Position numbers and translations under genes: made by a program
Notes under the pieces: model-generated
The model's database searches: none
Seen by the model: only the letters and a program-made list of their open reading frames with translations
Told to the model about the DNA's origin: nothing
Shown here: one piece after another, positions 28,596-37,728 of the stretch
How positions within the stretch are numbered: the first letter of the stretch is position 1
Layout of the letters: each line of letters starts with the position of its first letter
Assembly: GCF_010550675.1 (NCBI RefSeq)
Contig: NZ_JAAGOA010000003.1
Coordinates: 391,796-455,795, forward strand
DNA: 64,000 nt
Reading direction: 5' to 3'
DNA from: Phytoactinopolyspora halotolerans
Lineage (GTDB): Bacteria > Actinomycetota > Actinomycetes > Jiangellales > Jiangellaceae

Positions 28596-29513
28596 GTGGA
28601 CGAGTATCGGGCCGGTGGAACGTGGGGGATGGCGGACGGACCCGGAGCCCAGTATCAGTGGCCGCATCACCCGCCTGCGCCGAACCTGCGCAGATACTCG
28701 CTGCGCGGCCTTGTGACGGCTTTGACCACGCTGCTGGTGATCGCCGTCGTGGTCGATCTCGCCGCTGCCGGGTCGATGTTCAACCGCGCGTTGTTGTTAG
28801 ATGACGCCGTTGCCGGGGCATTCATCGACGAGCGGACCGGGAAACGCGCGGACGACCTGGTGGCCGGGCTCGGGTTCGCACAGTTGGGCATGATCGTCGT
28901 CATCGCCGTGCTGTTCATCATCTGGCAGTTCCGCCATGCCAAGAACGCTCAGTTCCTCGGCTCGCGGCGCAAGCTGGGGCCGGGTTGGGCGATCGGTGGT
29001 TGGTTCGTACCCGTGGCCAACCTGTTCCTCCCCGCCATGCAGCTCTTCGGCGCGAGTCGGTTCTCTGACCCAGCGCAGAACCATGGCCGGCCACACGGAG
29101 CCGGCGCGGGCGCCGGCGCGGGCATCGTGGTGGTGTGGGCCGTCGTGTTCGGTCTGGCGAACACGCTCTCGAGGGCGACACGTATCGTTCCGGACCAGAG
29201 TGACATCGACGAGTATCTCCGCCAGGCGGCCACGCTGGACCGGATCGTGGCCGCCAGTGATGCTCTCTCGGCGGCTGCCGCCGTGCTTGCACTCGTCATG
29301 GTCCGCGAACTGTCGCGGCGGCAGGAACTCGCTCTGGACAGGGCCGGATCCCCGCAACCGGCGGTCGGGCTACCCGTGTCGCCGTCCCGGGCGACGTGGG
29401 GACCACCGCCGCGGCCGCGGACAGCTCAGCCGCGGGCGGCGGGCGAGCCGCAGGTTGCTCGGCCGGACCCGGGCACTGATGGTGGATCGCCGGCGTTCCC
29501 GCCGCCCCGCTGA
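28596..29513 (+). CDS. DUF4328-type membrane protein
   Basis: About 305 residues. Hydrophobic helices lie near 40-60, 90-113, 130-150, 170-190 and 220-238, with the DUF4328-like phrase WQFRHAKNAQFLGSRRKLGPGWAIGGWFVPVANLFLP split over two helices. A proline-rich tail of about 60 residues follows. The family is of unknown function. I chose GTG 28596, with GGAGG nine bases upstream; ATG 28629 is an alternative. Its stop lies 15 bases from the convergent oxidoreductase stop. Confidence 0.75.
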   Translation: MDEYRAGGTWGMADGPGAQYQWPHHPPAPNLRRYSLRGLVTALTTLLVIAVVVDLAAAGSMFNRALLLDDAVAGAFIDERTGKRADDLVAGLGFAQLGMIVVIAVLFIIWQFRHAKNAQFLGSRRKLGPGWAIGGWFVPVANLFLPAMQLFGASRFSDPAQNHGRPHGAGAGAGAGIVVVWAVVFGLANTLSRATRIVPDQSDIDEYLRQAATLDRIVAASDALSAAAAVLALVMVRELSRRQELALDRAGSPQPAVGLPVSPSRATWGPPPRPRTAQPRAAGEPQVARPDPGTDGGSPAFPPPR

Positions 29514-29528
29514 ACGACGTACGGGGCG

Positions 29529-30521
29529 CTAGCTGTCGGCCCAGTCGCGGAGCGCCGGCAGCACCTGCGAACCGATCTGCTTGATCGTGTCGGCCGGGTC
29601 GGCGCTCGCGACCTGGATGGCGACGTAGTCCGCGCCCACGTCGTGCACGAGTGGCTTGTACGCCTCGGCCAGCTGATCCAGATCCCGGACGATGGTGTAC
29701 TTCTCCAGGATCTCCCGGCGGTCCATGGCGTCGGCGCGTTCGCGTAGCACCATCGGGTCGGCGACCTCGAGCCTCCCGGGCGCGCGTAGCCCGCGCATCG
29801 CGGCGAGCGCCTCCCACGCCTCGTCGTCGCTGCCTGCGAGCACCACCCACCGCGTGGCCATGATCGTCGTCGACGCCCCGCGCGCGGCGGCGGCTTCCCG
29901 GTACGGCCGGATCACCCGCTCCAGCGCGTCAGCCGGATCCTTGACGCTGGTGATCAACCCTTCGGCCTTCTGCCCGGCGAACGTCGCGGACTTCGGTCCG
30001 CCGGCGGCCATCCACACCGGCACACCAGTGGTGGGCGGGCTGTACAACTTGGCCGTGCGCGCCTGGTAGTACTCGCCGTCGATGTCGAGTTTCTCGCCGG
30101 CGAGAAGTCCATGGATGATGTCCAGTGCCTCATCCATGCGCGCGATGCGCTCTTTGTAGCCGGGGAACTCGTAGCCCAGCGGTGCCTCGTTGATCGCCTC
30201 GCCGGTGCCCACACCGAGGATGAACCGGCCGCCGGACAGCCGGTCCAAGGTGGCCGCGGCCTGCGCGATGAGGCCAGGATGGTAGCGGAAGAGCGGAGCC
30301 GTCACGCTGGTGGCGAGCTCGACCCGCGACGTCGCGTGTGCGACCGCGCCGAACCAGCTCCACACGTAGCTGGCCGCGGACGCGTCGTCCACCCACGGAT
30401 GGAAGTGGTCCGCTCCGGTGACCACGTCGAAGCCGGACTGCTCAGCGAGGACAGCGTGCTCGAGGAGCGTCTCCGGCTGATAGGACTCATGACTGCACAA
30501 CCATGCAAGCTTCACGAGCAT
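29529..30521 (-). CDS. LLM-class F420-dependent oxidoreductase (FGD-like)
   Basis: About 330 residues with a luciferase-like TIM barrel. Motifs match F420-dependent glucose-6-phosphate dehydrogenase relatives: TGADHFHPW, FRYHPGLIAQAAATL, GVGTGEAINEAPLGYEFPGYKERIARMDEAL and PVWMAAGGP. The family transfers hydride to or from coenzyme F420. Whether glucose 6-phosphate is the substrate is not certain, as subgroup TIGR03557 has varied members. ATG 30521 and GTG 30515 are both plausible starts, with GGTAGGG just upstream. It is divergent from ilvA. Confidence 0.85.
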   Translation of the reverse strand: MLVKLAWLCSHESYQPETLLEHAVLAEQSGFDVVTGADHFHPWVDDASAASYVWSWFGAVAHATSRVELATSVTAPLFRYHPGLIAQAAATLDRLSGGRFILGVGTGEAINEAPLGYEFPGYKERIARMDEALDIIHGLLAGEKLDIDGEYYQARTAKLYSPPTTGVPVWMAAGGPKSATFAGQKAEGLITSVKDPADALERVIRPYREAAAARGASTTIMATRWVVLAGSDDEAWEALAAMRGLRAPGRLEVADPMVLRERADAMDRREILEKYTIVRDLDQLAEAYKPLVHDVGADYVAIQVASADPADTIKQIGSQVLPALRDWADS

Positions 30522-30661
30522 CACCCTACCGAGCACGCTCCGTCCGATGCTCGTGAAGGACACCGGCACTGCGCCCGTTCCGCCGCCCGCGAACGCCGGG
30601 ACCCCGGGTGCACCAGGATGCCGCGTGCGCAAGCACACAACCAGTGACAGGATCTAAGACC

Positions 30662-31873
30662 ATGGACCTGACGTTGGACGAGGTGAAGGCAGCCCGCGAG
30701 CTCCTGAACGATGTGGTGCGGCCGACACCGCTGGAAGACTCCCGTTGGCTGGGCGGCAAGGTGGGCGGCCCGGTGTATCTGAAATGCGAGAACCTGCAAC
30801 GCGCCGGCTCATTCAAGATCCGTGGTGCCTACGTGCGTATCGCGCGTCTGACGGCGGAGGAGCGCAGGCTCGGCGTCGTGGCGGCCAGCGCCGGTAACCA
30901 TGCCCAGGGTGTCGCGCTGGCGGCGAGCATGCTGGACGCACGTGCGACGGTGTTCATGCCGGAAGGCGCGGCGATCGTCAAGGAGCGAGCAACCCAGGCG
31001 TATGGCGCGGATGTCCGGTTCGCCGGGTCCACCGTCGATGAGGCGCTGCTGGCCGCTCGAGCGTTCGCGGCGGAGACGGGGGCCGTGTTCATTCATCCGT
31101 TCGACCACCCGGACATCGTGGCCGGACAGGCGAGTGTGGGTATCGAGATCCTGGAGCAATGTCCGGACGTGCGCACGATCATGGTGGGCACCGGCGGCGG
31201 TGGTCTGCTGGCGGGGATCTCGCTGGCGGTGCATCACATCCGGCCCGACGTCCGCGTGGTCGGGGTGCAAGCGGAAGGGGCCGCGGCGTATCCGGCATCG
31301 TTGAAAGCGGGTGCGCCGGTCTCGCTGGAGCGGCTGTCCACGATGGCGGACGGTATCGCCGTCGGCCGGCCGGGCGAGGTGCCGTTCGAGATCATCCAGC
31401 AGTACGTCGACAGTGTGGTGACGGTCTCTGAGGAGGGCCTGTCACGGGCCCTGGTGTCGTTGCTGGAGCGGGCCAAGCAGGTGGTCGAGCCGGCCGGTGC
31501 GGCTGCGGTGGCCGCCCTGCTGGAGAACGCCGGTGCCTATCAACCGCCGGTCGTCGCCGTGCTCTCCGGTGGCAACATCGACCCGCTCCTGCTGATGCGG
31601 GTGATCCGGCACGGTATGGCGGCCGCCGGGCGCTACCTGTCCATCCGGGTGCGCGTGCCGGACGCCCCGGGTGCGCTGGCGCAGTTGCTGGGCGAACTCG
31701 CGTCGGTGGACGCGAACGTGCTCGATGTGGTCCACGAGCGGACAGGTGCGTCCTTGCCGATCGACCAGGTCGAGGTCTCTCTACAGCTGGAGACGCGGGG
31801 GCCGGAGCATCGGGCCCGCGTGCTCGCGCGGCTGCGGCAAGCCGACTATCCGCTCTCCATCCCGGAGAGCTGA
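30662..31873 (+). CDS. ilvA: Threonine ammonia-lyase (threonine dehydratase)
   Basis: Deaminates threonine to 2-oxobutyrate, the entry to isoleucine, or serves threonine catabolism. 403 residues: fold-type II PLP domain with Lys52 (SFKIRGA), SAGNHAQG, and the phosphate loop GGGGLLAG. A single C-terminal ACT-type domain covers about 325-400 (YLSIRVRVPDAPGALAQLLGELASVDANVLDV). The one-ACT form is common in actinobacteria. AGGA ten bases before ATG 30662 supports the start. Confidence 0.93.
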   Translation: MDLTLDEVKAARELLNDVVRPTPLEDSRWLGGKVGGPVYLKCENLQRAGSFKIRGAYVRIARLTAEERRLGVVAASAGNHAQGVALAASMLDARATVFMPEGAAIVKERATQAYGADVRFAGSTVDEALLAARAFAAETGAVFIHPFDHPDIVAGQASVGIEILEQCPDVRTIMVGTGGGGLLAGISLAVHHIRPDVRVVGVQAEGAAAYPASLKAGAPVSLERLSTMADGIAVGRPGEVPFEIIQQYVDSVVTVSEEGLSRALVSLLERAKQVVEPAGAAAVAALLENAGAYQPPVVAVLSGGNIDPLLLMRVIRHGMAAAGRYLSIRVRVPDAPGALAQLLGELASVDANVLDVVHERTGASLPIDQVEVSLQLETRGPEHRARVLARLRQADYPLSIPES

Positions 31874-31886
31874 TCGACTTTAACTT

Positions 31887-31912
31887 TTGTAAAAGGGCAT
31901 TGACGATATAGA
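31887..31912 (+). promoter_or_regulatory. AT-rich promoter/operator patch before the DUF4097-DUF2089 pair
   Basis: A 45-base patch (31879-31915) is strikingly AT-rich against its GC-rich surroundings. It holds CTTTTGTAAAAG (5-bp inverted repeat, 31885-31896) and GATATAGAA (31905-31913), about 25 bases before the GTG at 31936. TATAGA is the best -10 candidate. Together they suggest a regulated promoter separate from ilvA. Confidence 0.45.
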
Positions 31913-31935
31913 AATTCTCGCGCATCATCGGTTAC

Positions 31936-32751
31936 GTGAACGACGACGATGAGACCCGCGAGATCCTGGAGAAGGTAGCCGCCGGCGAACTCGACCCGTC
32001 CGCGGCGGCCCAATTGCTGGAGGAGCGTGCCTCCGGGCAGGTAGCCCCGTACCAGGCGGAACCTGTCGAAGGCCGGGCGCTGCCGAGCATGCCGGAGATC
32101 AACCGGCTGCTCGTCCGCGCCACGTCGAGACGTGTGCGGGTGATCGGAGACCCATCGGTCTCCACCGTGGCCATCGAGGGCCCGCACACCATCCGCCGGG
32201 ACGGAACCACTCTCATGGTCACCGGTGAGACGGAGTTCGTCCCGACGGACAATGCCTTCACCCTGCTCGCCGGCGGCCGCTGGAGAGAGATGGCTGACCG
32301 GGTGCAGGCCGGCTTCGGTCAGAACCTGGAGTTGCGGGTCCGGATCCGGCCCGATCTCCCGCTTGGGGTCGAGGTGATCGCCGGATCGCTGGAGGTCGAC
32401 GGGGCACGAGCGGTGGACCACGTGCGCATGACCGCCGGCTCATTGCGGCTGCGTGGCGCCGAGGCACCCATCGACCTGCTGATGCAGGCAGGATCGGCAC
32501 AGGTCGACATGGTGCAGACACACGGCCAGTCCCGGTTGCGCTGTGAGTCCGGAGCGCTGCAGCTGACGCTGGGGGACGGCACCGACGCCCGGGTACGGTC
32601 GGACGTCCAGTTGGGCCGCCTCTCGGTCGTGCCTGAGCCGAAGGATCGCCACCGGGATGTGGTGGTGGGCCTGGGCGCAGCGGAAATAGATCTCGAGGTG
32701 GTCATGGGTGCGGTGACGCTCAAGACACCGGACCGTGGGGACATGCGGTGA
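31936..32751 (+). CDS. DUF4097-type beta-helical protein with N-terminal SHOCT-like helices (YvlB-like)
   Basis: A 271-residue protein. Residues 5-32 (TREILEKVAAGELDPSAAAQLLEE) form a SHOCT-like helical pair as in Bacillus YvlB. The remainder repeats short beta-strand units (GVEVIAGSLEVDG, VDHVRMTAGSLRLRG, IDLLMQAGSAQVDM) typical of DUF4097 adhesin-like helices. Such proteins belong to cell-envelope stress modules, though the role is not established. It has no signal peptide. The GTG at 31936 starts the frame and the end overlaps the next gene by four bases. Confidence 0.75.
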   Translation: MNDDDETREILEKVAAGELDPSAAAQLLEERASGQVAPYQAEPVEGRALPSMPEINRLLVRATSRRVRVIGDPSVSTVAIEGPHTIRRDGTTLMVTGETEFVPTDNAFTLLAGGRWREMADRVQAGFGQNLELRVRIRPDLPLGVEVIAGSLEVDGARAVDHVRMTAGSLRLRGAEAPIDLLMQAGSAQVDMVQTHGQSRLRCESGALQLTLGDGTDARVRSDVQLGRLSVVPEPKDRHRDVVVGLGAAEIDLEVVMGAVTLKTPDRGDMR

Positions 32752-33164
32752 CCGTCGACGGCCATGGCGCGCATCACCCGCCGCACCCAGACGGCTACCA
32801 GCCGCCGAGAGATTGTCCTGTCTGCGGCGATCTGTTGATGGTCACCCGGCTGGGCTGCGGTTCCTGCGGGTCGGAGCTTTCCGGACGGTTCACCGGCTGT
32901 CCGTACTGTTCGCTTCCCGCACAAGAACGGAAAATGCTTAGCGTCTTCCTGGCATCCCGGGGCAATATGAAGGAACTCGCTCGGGAGCTGGGCGTAAGTT
33001 ATCCGACGGCCCGGATCCGTTATGCGGAGATGCTGGCCCGTCTCGGCATAGAGGAGGTAGGAGCAGTGGACGCGACACCGGCGTCCGTCGACCGGGAGGA
33101 CGTGCTAAGGCGGTTGGCGGCCGGTGAACTCGACCTGGATGAGGCTACTGAGCTGCTGCAGTAG
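32748..33164 (+). CDS. DUF2089-family zinc-ribbon/helix-turn-helix protein
   Basis: A 138-residue protein. Two CPVC/CxxC zinc-ribbon halves (CPVCGD, CGSCGSEL, CPYCSL) are followed by a helix-turn-helix-like region (MKELARELGVSYPTARIRYAEML), as in DUF2089 proteins, which may be DNA-binding regulators. The C-terminal 22 residues (REDVLRRLAAGELDLDEATELL) repeat the helical motif at the N terminus of the preceding protein. The GTG at 32748 overlaps the previous stop (GTGA), so the two are co-translated. Confidence 0.8.
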   Translation: MTVDGHGAHHPPHPDGYQPPRDCPVCGDLLMVTRLGCGSCGSELSGRFTGCPYCSLPAQERKMLSVFLASRGNMKELARELGVSYPTARIRYAEMLARLGIEEVGAVDATPASVDREDVLRRLAAGELDLDEATELLQ

Positions 33165-33461
33165 CCGGCGGCCGTTGCGGGCCGTCGGCAGGCGCCATGG
33201 CGCTGAGTTGCTCGGACGTCGGTACGGTGTGGGCTGAGCGGCGCTTGACTCTCCCCCTGCAGGAGAAGCCAGCGTTCGGGCGAGGACATCGCAGCGAGCA
33301 TGACTGATCTGATGACACCGGACTCTGTCGGTGACGGCTGCCAAGATGCGGTCACGCTCGTGGGGCGATGATCAGGACGGGGCCGGTCAGCAGAGTGCGT
33401 GCCGACCGGCTGTGTTGGGGTTGACAACGCGGTGCACCGCGGTTCGGAAAGGACTAGGACG
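33165..33461 (+). promoter_or_regulatory. Promoter region of the DrrAB-like exporter with a 14-bp palindrome
   Basis: No gene is seen in these 297 bases. TTGACA at 33421-33426 is followed at once by the perfect palindrome CGCGGTGCACCGCG (33428-33441), 20 bases before the TTG start at 33462. A repressor bound there would block the promoter. A second TTGACT at 33245-33250 precedes the partial dyad CTCCCCCTGCAGGAG, reminiscent of MerR-type spacers, but has no clear -10. Confidence 0.4.
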
Positions 33462-34475
33462 TTGAATGCGATCATCGCCGAGGGTCTGACCAAGACCTTC
33501 GGCTCTGGAGAGAAGGCGGTCAAGGCGGTCAGCGGAGTCGACTTATCGGTCGACGAAGGAACCGTCGTCGGTATCCTCGGGCCGAACGGCGCCGGTAAGA
33601 CGACGACCGTCCGGATGCTCACCACCTTGCTGCCGTTGGACAGTGGTCGTGCCACGGTGGCCGGTCATGACGTGGTCCGCGAGCCGCAGGCGGTGCGCGC
33701 CAGCATCGGGCTGTCGGGACAGTTCGCCGCGGTCGATGAGAACCTGACCGGCCGGGAGAACCTGTGGATGTTCGGGCGGCTCTACCAGCTGTCGAGCAAG
33801 GAGGCGAAGAAGCGAGCAGACGAGCTGCTGGAACAGTTCTCACTGACAGACGCCGCGGACCGTCCGTCGAAGACATACTCGGGCGGCATGCGTCGCCGGC
33901 TCGACCTGGCCGGCAGCCTGGTGATCCACCCACGGGTGCTCTTCCTCGACGAGCCCACCACTGGGCTCGACCCAGCTAGCAGACTCGACCTCTGGGACGT
34001 CATCCGCGAGCGTGTCAGCGGCGGGGCTACCATCCTGCTGACCACCCAGTACCTGGAAGAGGCGGACGTGCTTGCGGACCGCATCGTCGTCATCGATCAG
34101 GGCCGGATCATCGCCGAGGGGACCGCGGATGAGTTGAAGGCCAAGGTCGGCGGCGAGCGGATCGAGGTCGTGGTGCACGATCCAGACATGCTGCATCGAG
34201 CGACCGAGATCCTGCAGCGCGGGAGCGGTGGGCAGTGTCAGGTCGACGAGCACACGCGCCGGCTGACGGTGCCTAGCACGGCCGGGTCGAAGGGCCTGGT
34301 CCAGGTGATCCGTGACTTGGACGAGCAGCAGGTCGACATCGATGACATCGCCCTGCGCCGCCCCACGCTCGATGACGTGTTCCTCGAGCTCACCGGCCAC
34401 AAGGCGGAGGAAAAAGAGACGAAGGATGACCAGCAATCAGCCGACAGCGTGGCGACGCAGGGAGGTGCCAAGTGA
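33462..34475 (+). CDS. Daunorubicin-resistance-type ABC transporter ATPase (DrrA-like)
   Basis: A 337-residue ATPase. Walker A is GPNGAGKTT, the signature YSGGMRRRLDLAGSL, and Walker B VLFLDEPTTGLDP. It has the DrrA C-terminal extension with the RRPTLDDVFLELTG motif that couples to DrrB. It powers export of a hydrophobic compound. TTG 33462 is the likely start, with AAAGGA nine bases upstream. The gene overlaps the permease by four bases (AAGTGA). Confidence 0.9.
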   Translation: MNAIIAEGLTKTFGSGEKAVKAVSGVDLSVDEGTVVGILGPNGAGKTTTVRMLTTLLPLDSGRATVAGHDVVREPQAVRASIGLSGQFAAVDENLTGRENLWMFGRLYQLSSKEAKKRADELLEQFSLTDAADRPSKTYSGGMRRRLDLAGSLVIHPRVLFLDEPTTGLDPASRLDLWDVIRERVSGGATILLTTQYLEEADVLADRIVVIDQGRIIAEGTADELKAKVGGERIEVVVHDPDMLHRATEILQRGSGGQCQVDEHTRRLTVPSTAGSKGLVQVIRDLDEQQVDIDDIALRRPTLDDVFLELTGHKAEEKETKDDQQSADSVATQGGAK

Positions 34476-35311
34476 CAGCGGTGCAGACGAGCCCCGGTGA
34501 GCTGGCGCCGAAGAGCGCCGGGCTGAAGCAGGTCTTCCAGGACACTATGGTGATCGCCTGGCGGAACATCCGTGGTGGGCTACGGGTTCCGGACACCCAG
34601 ATCTACATGTTCATCCAGCCGATCATGTTCGTGGTGCTGTTCGCTTACGTGTTCGGCGGAGCCATCCCGGTGCAGGGCGTGAACTATCGCGAATACCTGA
34701 TGGCCGGCATCTTCGTACAGACGATGGCGTTCGCGGTGGCACCGGCCAGCGTGGGGCTGTCAGACGACATGCACAAGGGCCTGATCGACCGATTCCGGTC
34801 GTTACCGATGGCCCGCTCGGGCGTCATCGCCGGCCGGGTGATATCTGATCTGGCCAGTCAGTTCGTCGTCCTGATCATCATGATGATCTGTGGCGTCATC
34901 GTGGGCTGGCGGGTACACAACGGCATCGGCCCCTTCCTCGGCGGAGTCGGCCTGATGCTGCTCTTCGCGTTCGCGATGCTGTGGGTCGGCGCACTCATCG
35001 GGTTGGCCGTCGGCAACCCACAGGTGGCCGCGTCGGCGGGTCTGATCTGGTTGTTCCCGGTCATCTTCTTGTCGAATGCGTTCGTGCCGCCGGAGACGAT
35101 GCCTACGGTGGTGCAGACGATGGCCGAGTGGAACCCGATCAGCGCCATAGTGGCCGCCGGGCGGGAACTCTTCGGAAACGAGAGCATCATCGTCTCCGAC
35201 GCGTGGCCGATGCAGCACCCCGTGCCCGCAGCCTTGCTGTGGTGCGTGCTGATCACCGTGGTCTTCGCGCCGCTGGCGGTCCGCAAGTACAAGGCCGCGG
35301 CCAGCAAGTGA
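34472..35311 (+). CDS. ABC-2-type exporter permease (DrrB-like)
   Basis: A 279-residue membrane protein with six hydrophobic segments. It carries the ABC-2 permease signature region (FRSLPMARSGVIAGRVISDLASQFV) and ends with AVRKYKAAASK. It is the transport channel for the preceding ATPase. GTG 34472 overlaps the previous stop codon. The exported substrate is not evident; a self-resistance role would need a biosynthetic cluster, and none is in the window. Confidence 0.9.
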   Translation: MTAVQTSPGELAPKSAGLKQVFQDTMVIAWRNIRGGLRVPDTQIYMFIQPIMFVVLFAYVFGGAIPVQGVNYREYLMAGIFVQTMAFAVAPASVGLSDDMHKGLIDRFRSLPMARSGVIAGRVISDLASQFVVLIIMMICGVIVGWRVHNGIGPFLGGVGLMLLFAFAMLWVGALIGLAVGNPQVAASAGLIWLFPVIFLSNAFVPPETMPTVVQTMAEWNPISAIVAAGRELFGNESIIVSDAWPMQHPVPAALLWCVLITVVFAPLAVRKYKAAASK

Positions 35312-35384
35312 CCAGCGCCGTGTGGGGTGTGCGCCGGCGAACGACTCCGGTCGAGCGCCGCACGTGATTGCGGGCGCCGCACAC

Positions 35385-35422
35385 GAAGCGGGCCGGGAGG
35401 AGTGCTCCTCCCGGCCCGCTTC
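35385..35422. terminator. Bidirectional terminator between the exporter and greA
   Basis: GAAGCGGGCCGGGAGGAG (35385-35402) and CTCCTCCCGGCCCGCTTC (35405-35422) form a perfect 18-bp stem followed by TTTC. It lies between convergent genes. Confidence 0.85.
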
Positions 35423-35516
35423 TTTCATGTCTGTTCGCCCCTGCGCCGCCAGAGCGCCGATCCCGCCCGCCGCGCTGGATCCATGTGTGGATTCACCGCC
35501 AGGCGGACGGGCTCGT

Positions 35517-36023
35517 TCAGGGCGTGTACGGCTTCGCGCTGACGATCTCGACCGTCACGTTGCGGCCGTTGGGGGCCTCGTAGGAGACGGTCGCACCGGC
35601 CTTCTGGCCGTTGATGGCCGCGCCGAGCGGAGACTGGGGCGAGTACACCTCGAGATCGACCGATTCGTCCAGGGACAACAGCTCCCGCGAGCCGAGCAGG
35701 AAACGCTCGATCTCGTCGTCGCCGGAGAACTTGATCTCGACGATCATCCCCGGGCCGACGACACCCGTGTCGGCCTGCGTCTCGCCGACCTTGGCTCGCT
35801 GCAGGAGCTGCTGTAGCTGGTGGATACGGGCCTCCTGCTTGCCCTGCTCCTCCTTGGCTGCGTGGTAACCGCCGTTCTCCGAGAGATCGCCCTCGGCACG
35901 GGCCGCCTCGATACGCTTCGCGATCTCGGCACGGGCCGGTCCCATCAGATGCTCCAGCTCCTCCTGGAGTTTGTCATAAGCATCCTGGGTGAGCCAGGCG
36001 ACATTGTCGCTTGTAGCGGTCAC
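35517..36023 (-). CDS. greA: Transcription elongation factor GreA
   Basis: Rescues backtracked RNA polymerase by stimulating transcript cleavage. 168 residues with the N-terminal coiled coil (AYDKLQEELEHLMGPARAEIAKRIEAARAEGDLSENGGY; acidic tip near residues 43-47) and a C-terminal FKBP-like fold (SPQSPLGAAINGQKAGATV). AAGGAG eight bases before GTG 36023 decides the start. It faces the DrrAB-like genes across a terminator. Neighbouring DUF4307 and mca genes follow in the M. tuberculosis order. Confidence 0.95.
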   Translation of the reverse strand: MTATSDNVAWLTQDAYDKLQEELEHLMGPARAEIAKRIEAARAEGDLSENGGYHAAKEEQGKQEARIHQLQQLLQRAKVGETQADTGVVGPGMIVEIKFSGDDEIERFLLGSRELLSLDESVDLEVYSPQSPLGAAINGQKAGATVSYEAPNGRNVTVEIVSAKPYTP

Positions 36024-36262
36024 GGCATCTGCTCCTTGCCTATTAGTCGTCGGACCACACCCGACGTCGGGTGTGGTCCTGTTGTTCGTCCGGGCCGGAG
36101 CCCGGTAGATGTCCAGCTCGGGGCGAAACAACAAGATTAGCAAGCCAACCCGGTTTGCGGCGATGATGCGAAGGTCAACGCCACCGCGATCGGCGCGAGT
36201 ACTGCCGGTCCGCGGACGCCGGGCGGCCCGCGCACAATCCGAGCGGGGACCGGTTGAGCTGC

Positions 36263-36655
36263 TCAGTCGTCGACGGTGCAGCCGATCAGTTCGGGAGCGA
36301 TCCCATCGCCGCGCAGTGGTATATCTGCGTCGATGCGCTGTCTGCGATCGCCGCCTGGCGGGATCTCCAGATCGAGCTGCCCGACGATGATCTGCCGGTC
36401 GTCGACGGCGATCAATTCACAGGTTAACGCGGTGTCCGGGTCCCGATCCACCTCTACGGTCACCGGCAGGACGCCGTCCGCAGGGTTGTCGTACGAGTGG
36501 ATCGCGGCCTGCCCCTTGCTCTGCTGCTGCCGATCCACTGCGAACCAGCCGACGACGGCCGTCAACACCACCGCGACCACGATCAGCGCGATCGTCTGAC
36601 CGCGCCCGCCGGTGCGGCCGGTGTCGGGACGTTCGCCGGTAGAAGAGTCGGGCAC
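36263..36655 (-). CDS. DUF4307 membrane protein
   Basis: A 130-residue protein with one membrane helix (about 21-44, [17 protein letters not shown]) and an extracytoplasmic beta-rich domain containing [10 protein letters not shown] and a late cysteine. It is the counterpart of Rv1081c. Function is unknown. GGAG six bases before GTG 36655 supports the start. It is divergent from mca, with 176 bases between start codons. Confidence 0.85.
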   Translation of the reverse strand: MPDSSTGERPDTGRTGGRGQTIALIVVAVVLTAVVGWFAVDRQQQSKGQAAIHSYDNPADGVLPVTVEVDRDPDTALTCELIAVDDRQIIVGQLDLEIPPGGDRRQRIDADIPLRGDGIAPELIGCTVDD

Positions 36656-36831
36656 GAGGGGCTCCGGTCGCTGTGCTGGACGGTCGGTACGGCACTATTG
36701 TCTCTCACGGGGTATCCGTGGTGACGAGGTGGCGCGAAGACGCACACTCTACCGGTGTTGTACACCGCGTGGCGGAACATGCGCCACCCGGAGCCGCGTT
36801 GCCGTGGGTGGAGATATCTGACGAGGTGATC

Positions 36832-37728
36832 ATGGTCGACACGCTGAGGCTGATGCATGTGCATGCGCACCCGGACGACGAGTCGAGCAAAGGCGCCGCC
36901 TCGACAGCCCGATACGTCGCCGAGGGGGTTGAGGTCCTGGTCGTGACCTGTACCGGCGGCGAACGTGGCTCGATCCTCAATCCGAACATGGATCGCCCGG
37001 ACGTCCTGGAGAACATCGGCCGGATCCGGATACAGGAGATGGACGCCGCGCGCGAGATCCTCGGTATCCAGCAGGAATGGCTCGGCTTCGTCGATTCTGG
37101 GTTCCCCGAAGGAGATCCGGCGCCCCCGCTGCCGGACGGCTGCTTTGCGTTGGAGCCGGTGGAAAAGGCAGCCGCCCCGCTCGTGGAGATCGTCCGTCGG
37201 TTTCGCCCGCACGTGATGACCACCTACGACGAGAACGGCGGTTACCCGCATCCCGACCACATCATGTGCCACAAGGTGAGCGTCGCTGCGTTCGACGCGG
37301 CCGGCGACCCGGGGATGTATCCGGACGCCGGCCTCCCGTGGCAGCCGAAGAAGTTGTACTACCACCACTCCTTCCACCGTCAGCGACTCGTCGCGTTGCA
37401 CGAGGAGATGGAGCGACGCGGGCTGACCTCGCCGTATGCGGAGCGGCTGCAGGAGTGGAAGCCGAACCCGGAGTGGGATCGCCGGGTGACGACGCGGGTC
37501 GAGTGCGCCGAGTACTTCCCCACACGAGACAAGGCGCTGCTGGCGCACGCCACGCAGATCGACCCGGAAGGACCATGGTTCGCGGTCCCGTTGGACGTGC
37601 ATCAGCAAGCCTGGCCAACGGAAGACTACGAACTGGTGCGCTCTCTGGTCGACTCCAGCCTGCCGGAGGATGATCTGTTCGCCGGCCTGCGGAGGGCTGA
37701 AGACGATCTGCCGACAGGGGTACAGTGA
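36832..37728 (+). CDS. mca: Mycothiol S-conjugate amidase
   Basis: Cleaves mycothiol conjugates of electrophiles, releasing a mercapturate for export and glucosaminyl-inositol for recycling. 298 residues with the zinc motif HAHPDDE (residues 11-17), the later metal histidine in YPHPDH, and the Mca-specific tail region [31 protein letters not shown], which separates it from the deacetylase MshB. GAGG five bases before ATG 36832 fixes the start. It shows that the organism makes mycothiol. Confidence 0.95.
   Translation: MVDTLRLMHVHAHPDDESSKGAASTARYVAEGVEVLVVTCTGGERGSILNPNMDRPDVLENIGRIRIQEMDAAREILGIQQEWLGFVDSGFPEGDPAPPLPDGCFALEPVEKAAAPLVEIVRRFRPHVMTTYDENGGYPHPDHIMCHKVSVAAFDAAGDPGMYPDAGLPWQPKKLYYHHSFHRQRLVALHEEMERRGLTSPYAERLQEWKPNPEWDRRVTTRVECAEYFPTRDKALLAHATQIDPEGPWFAVPLDVHQQAWPTEDYELVRSLVDSSLPEDDLFAGLRRAEDDLPTGVQ

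Noticed and set aside
33245..33268. A MerR-type promoter with the CTCCCCCTGCAGGAG dyad
   Set aside because: A TTGACT box and a partial dyad are visible, but no convincing -10 and no MerR gene nearby. It is mentioned only as part of the intergenic description.
33020..33655. Minus-strand frame with VVLPAPFGP opposite the DrrA gene
   Set aside because: This phrase is the usual antisense image of a P-loop ATPase, not a protein.
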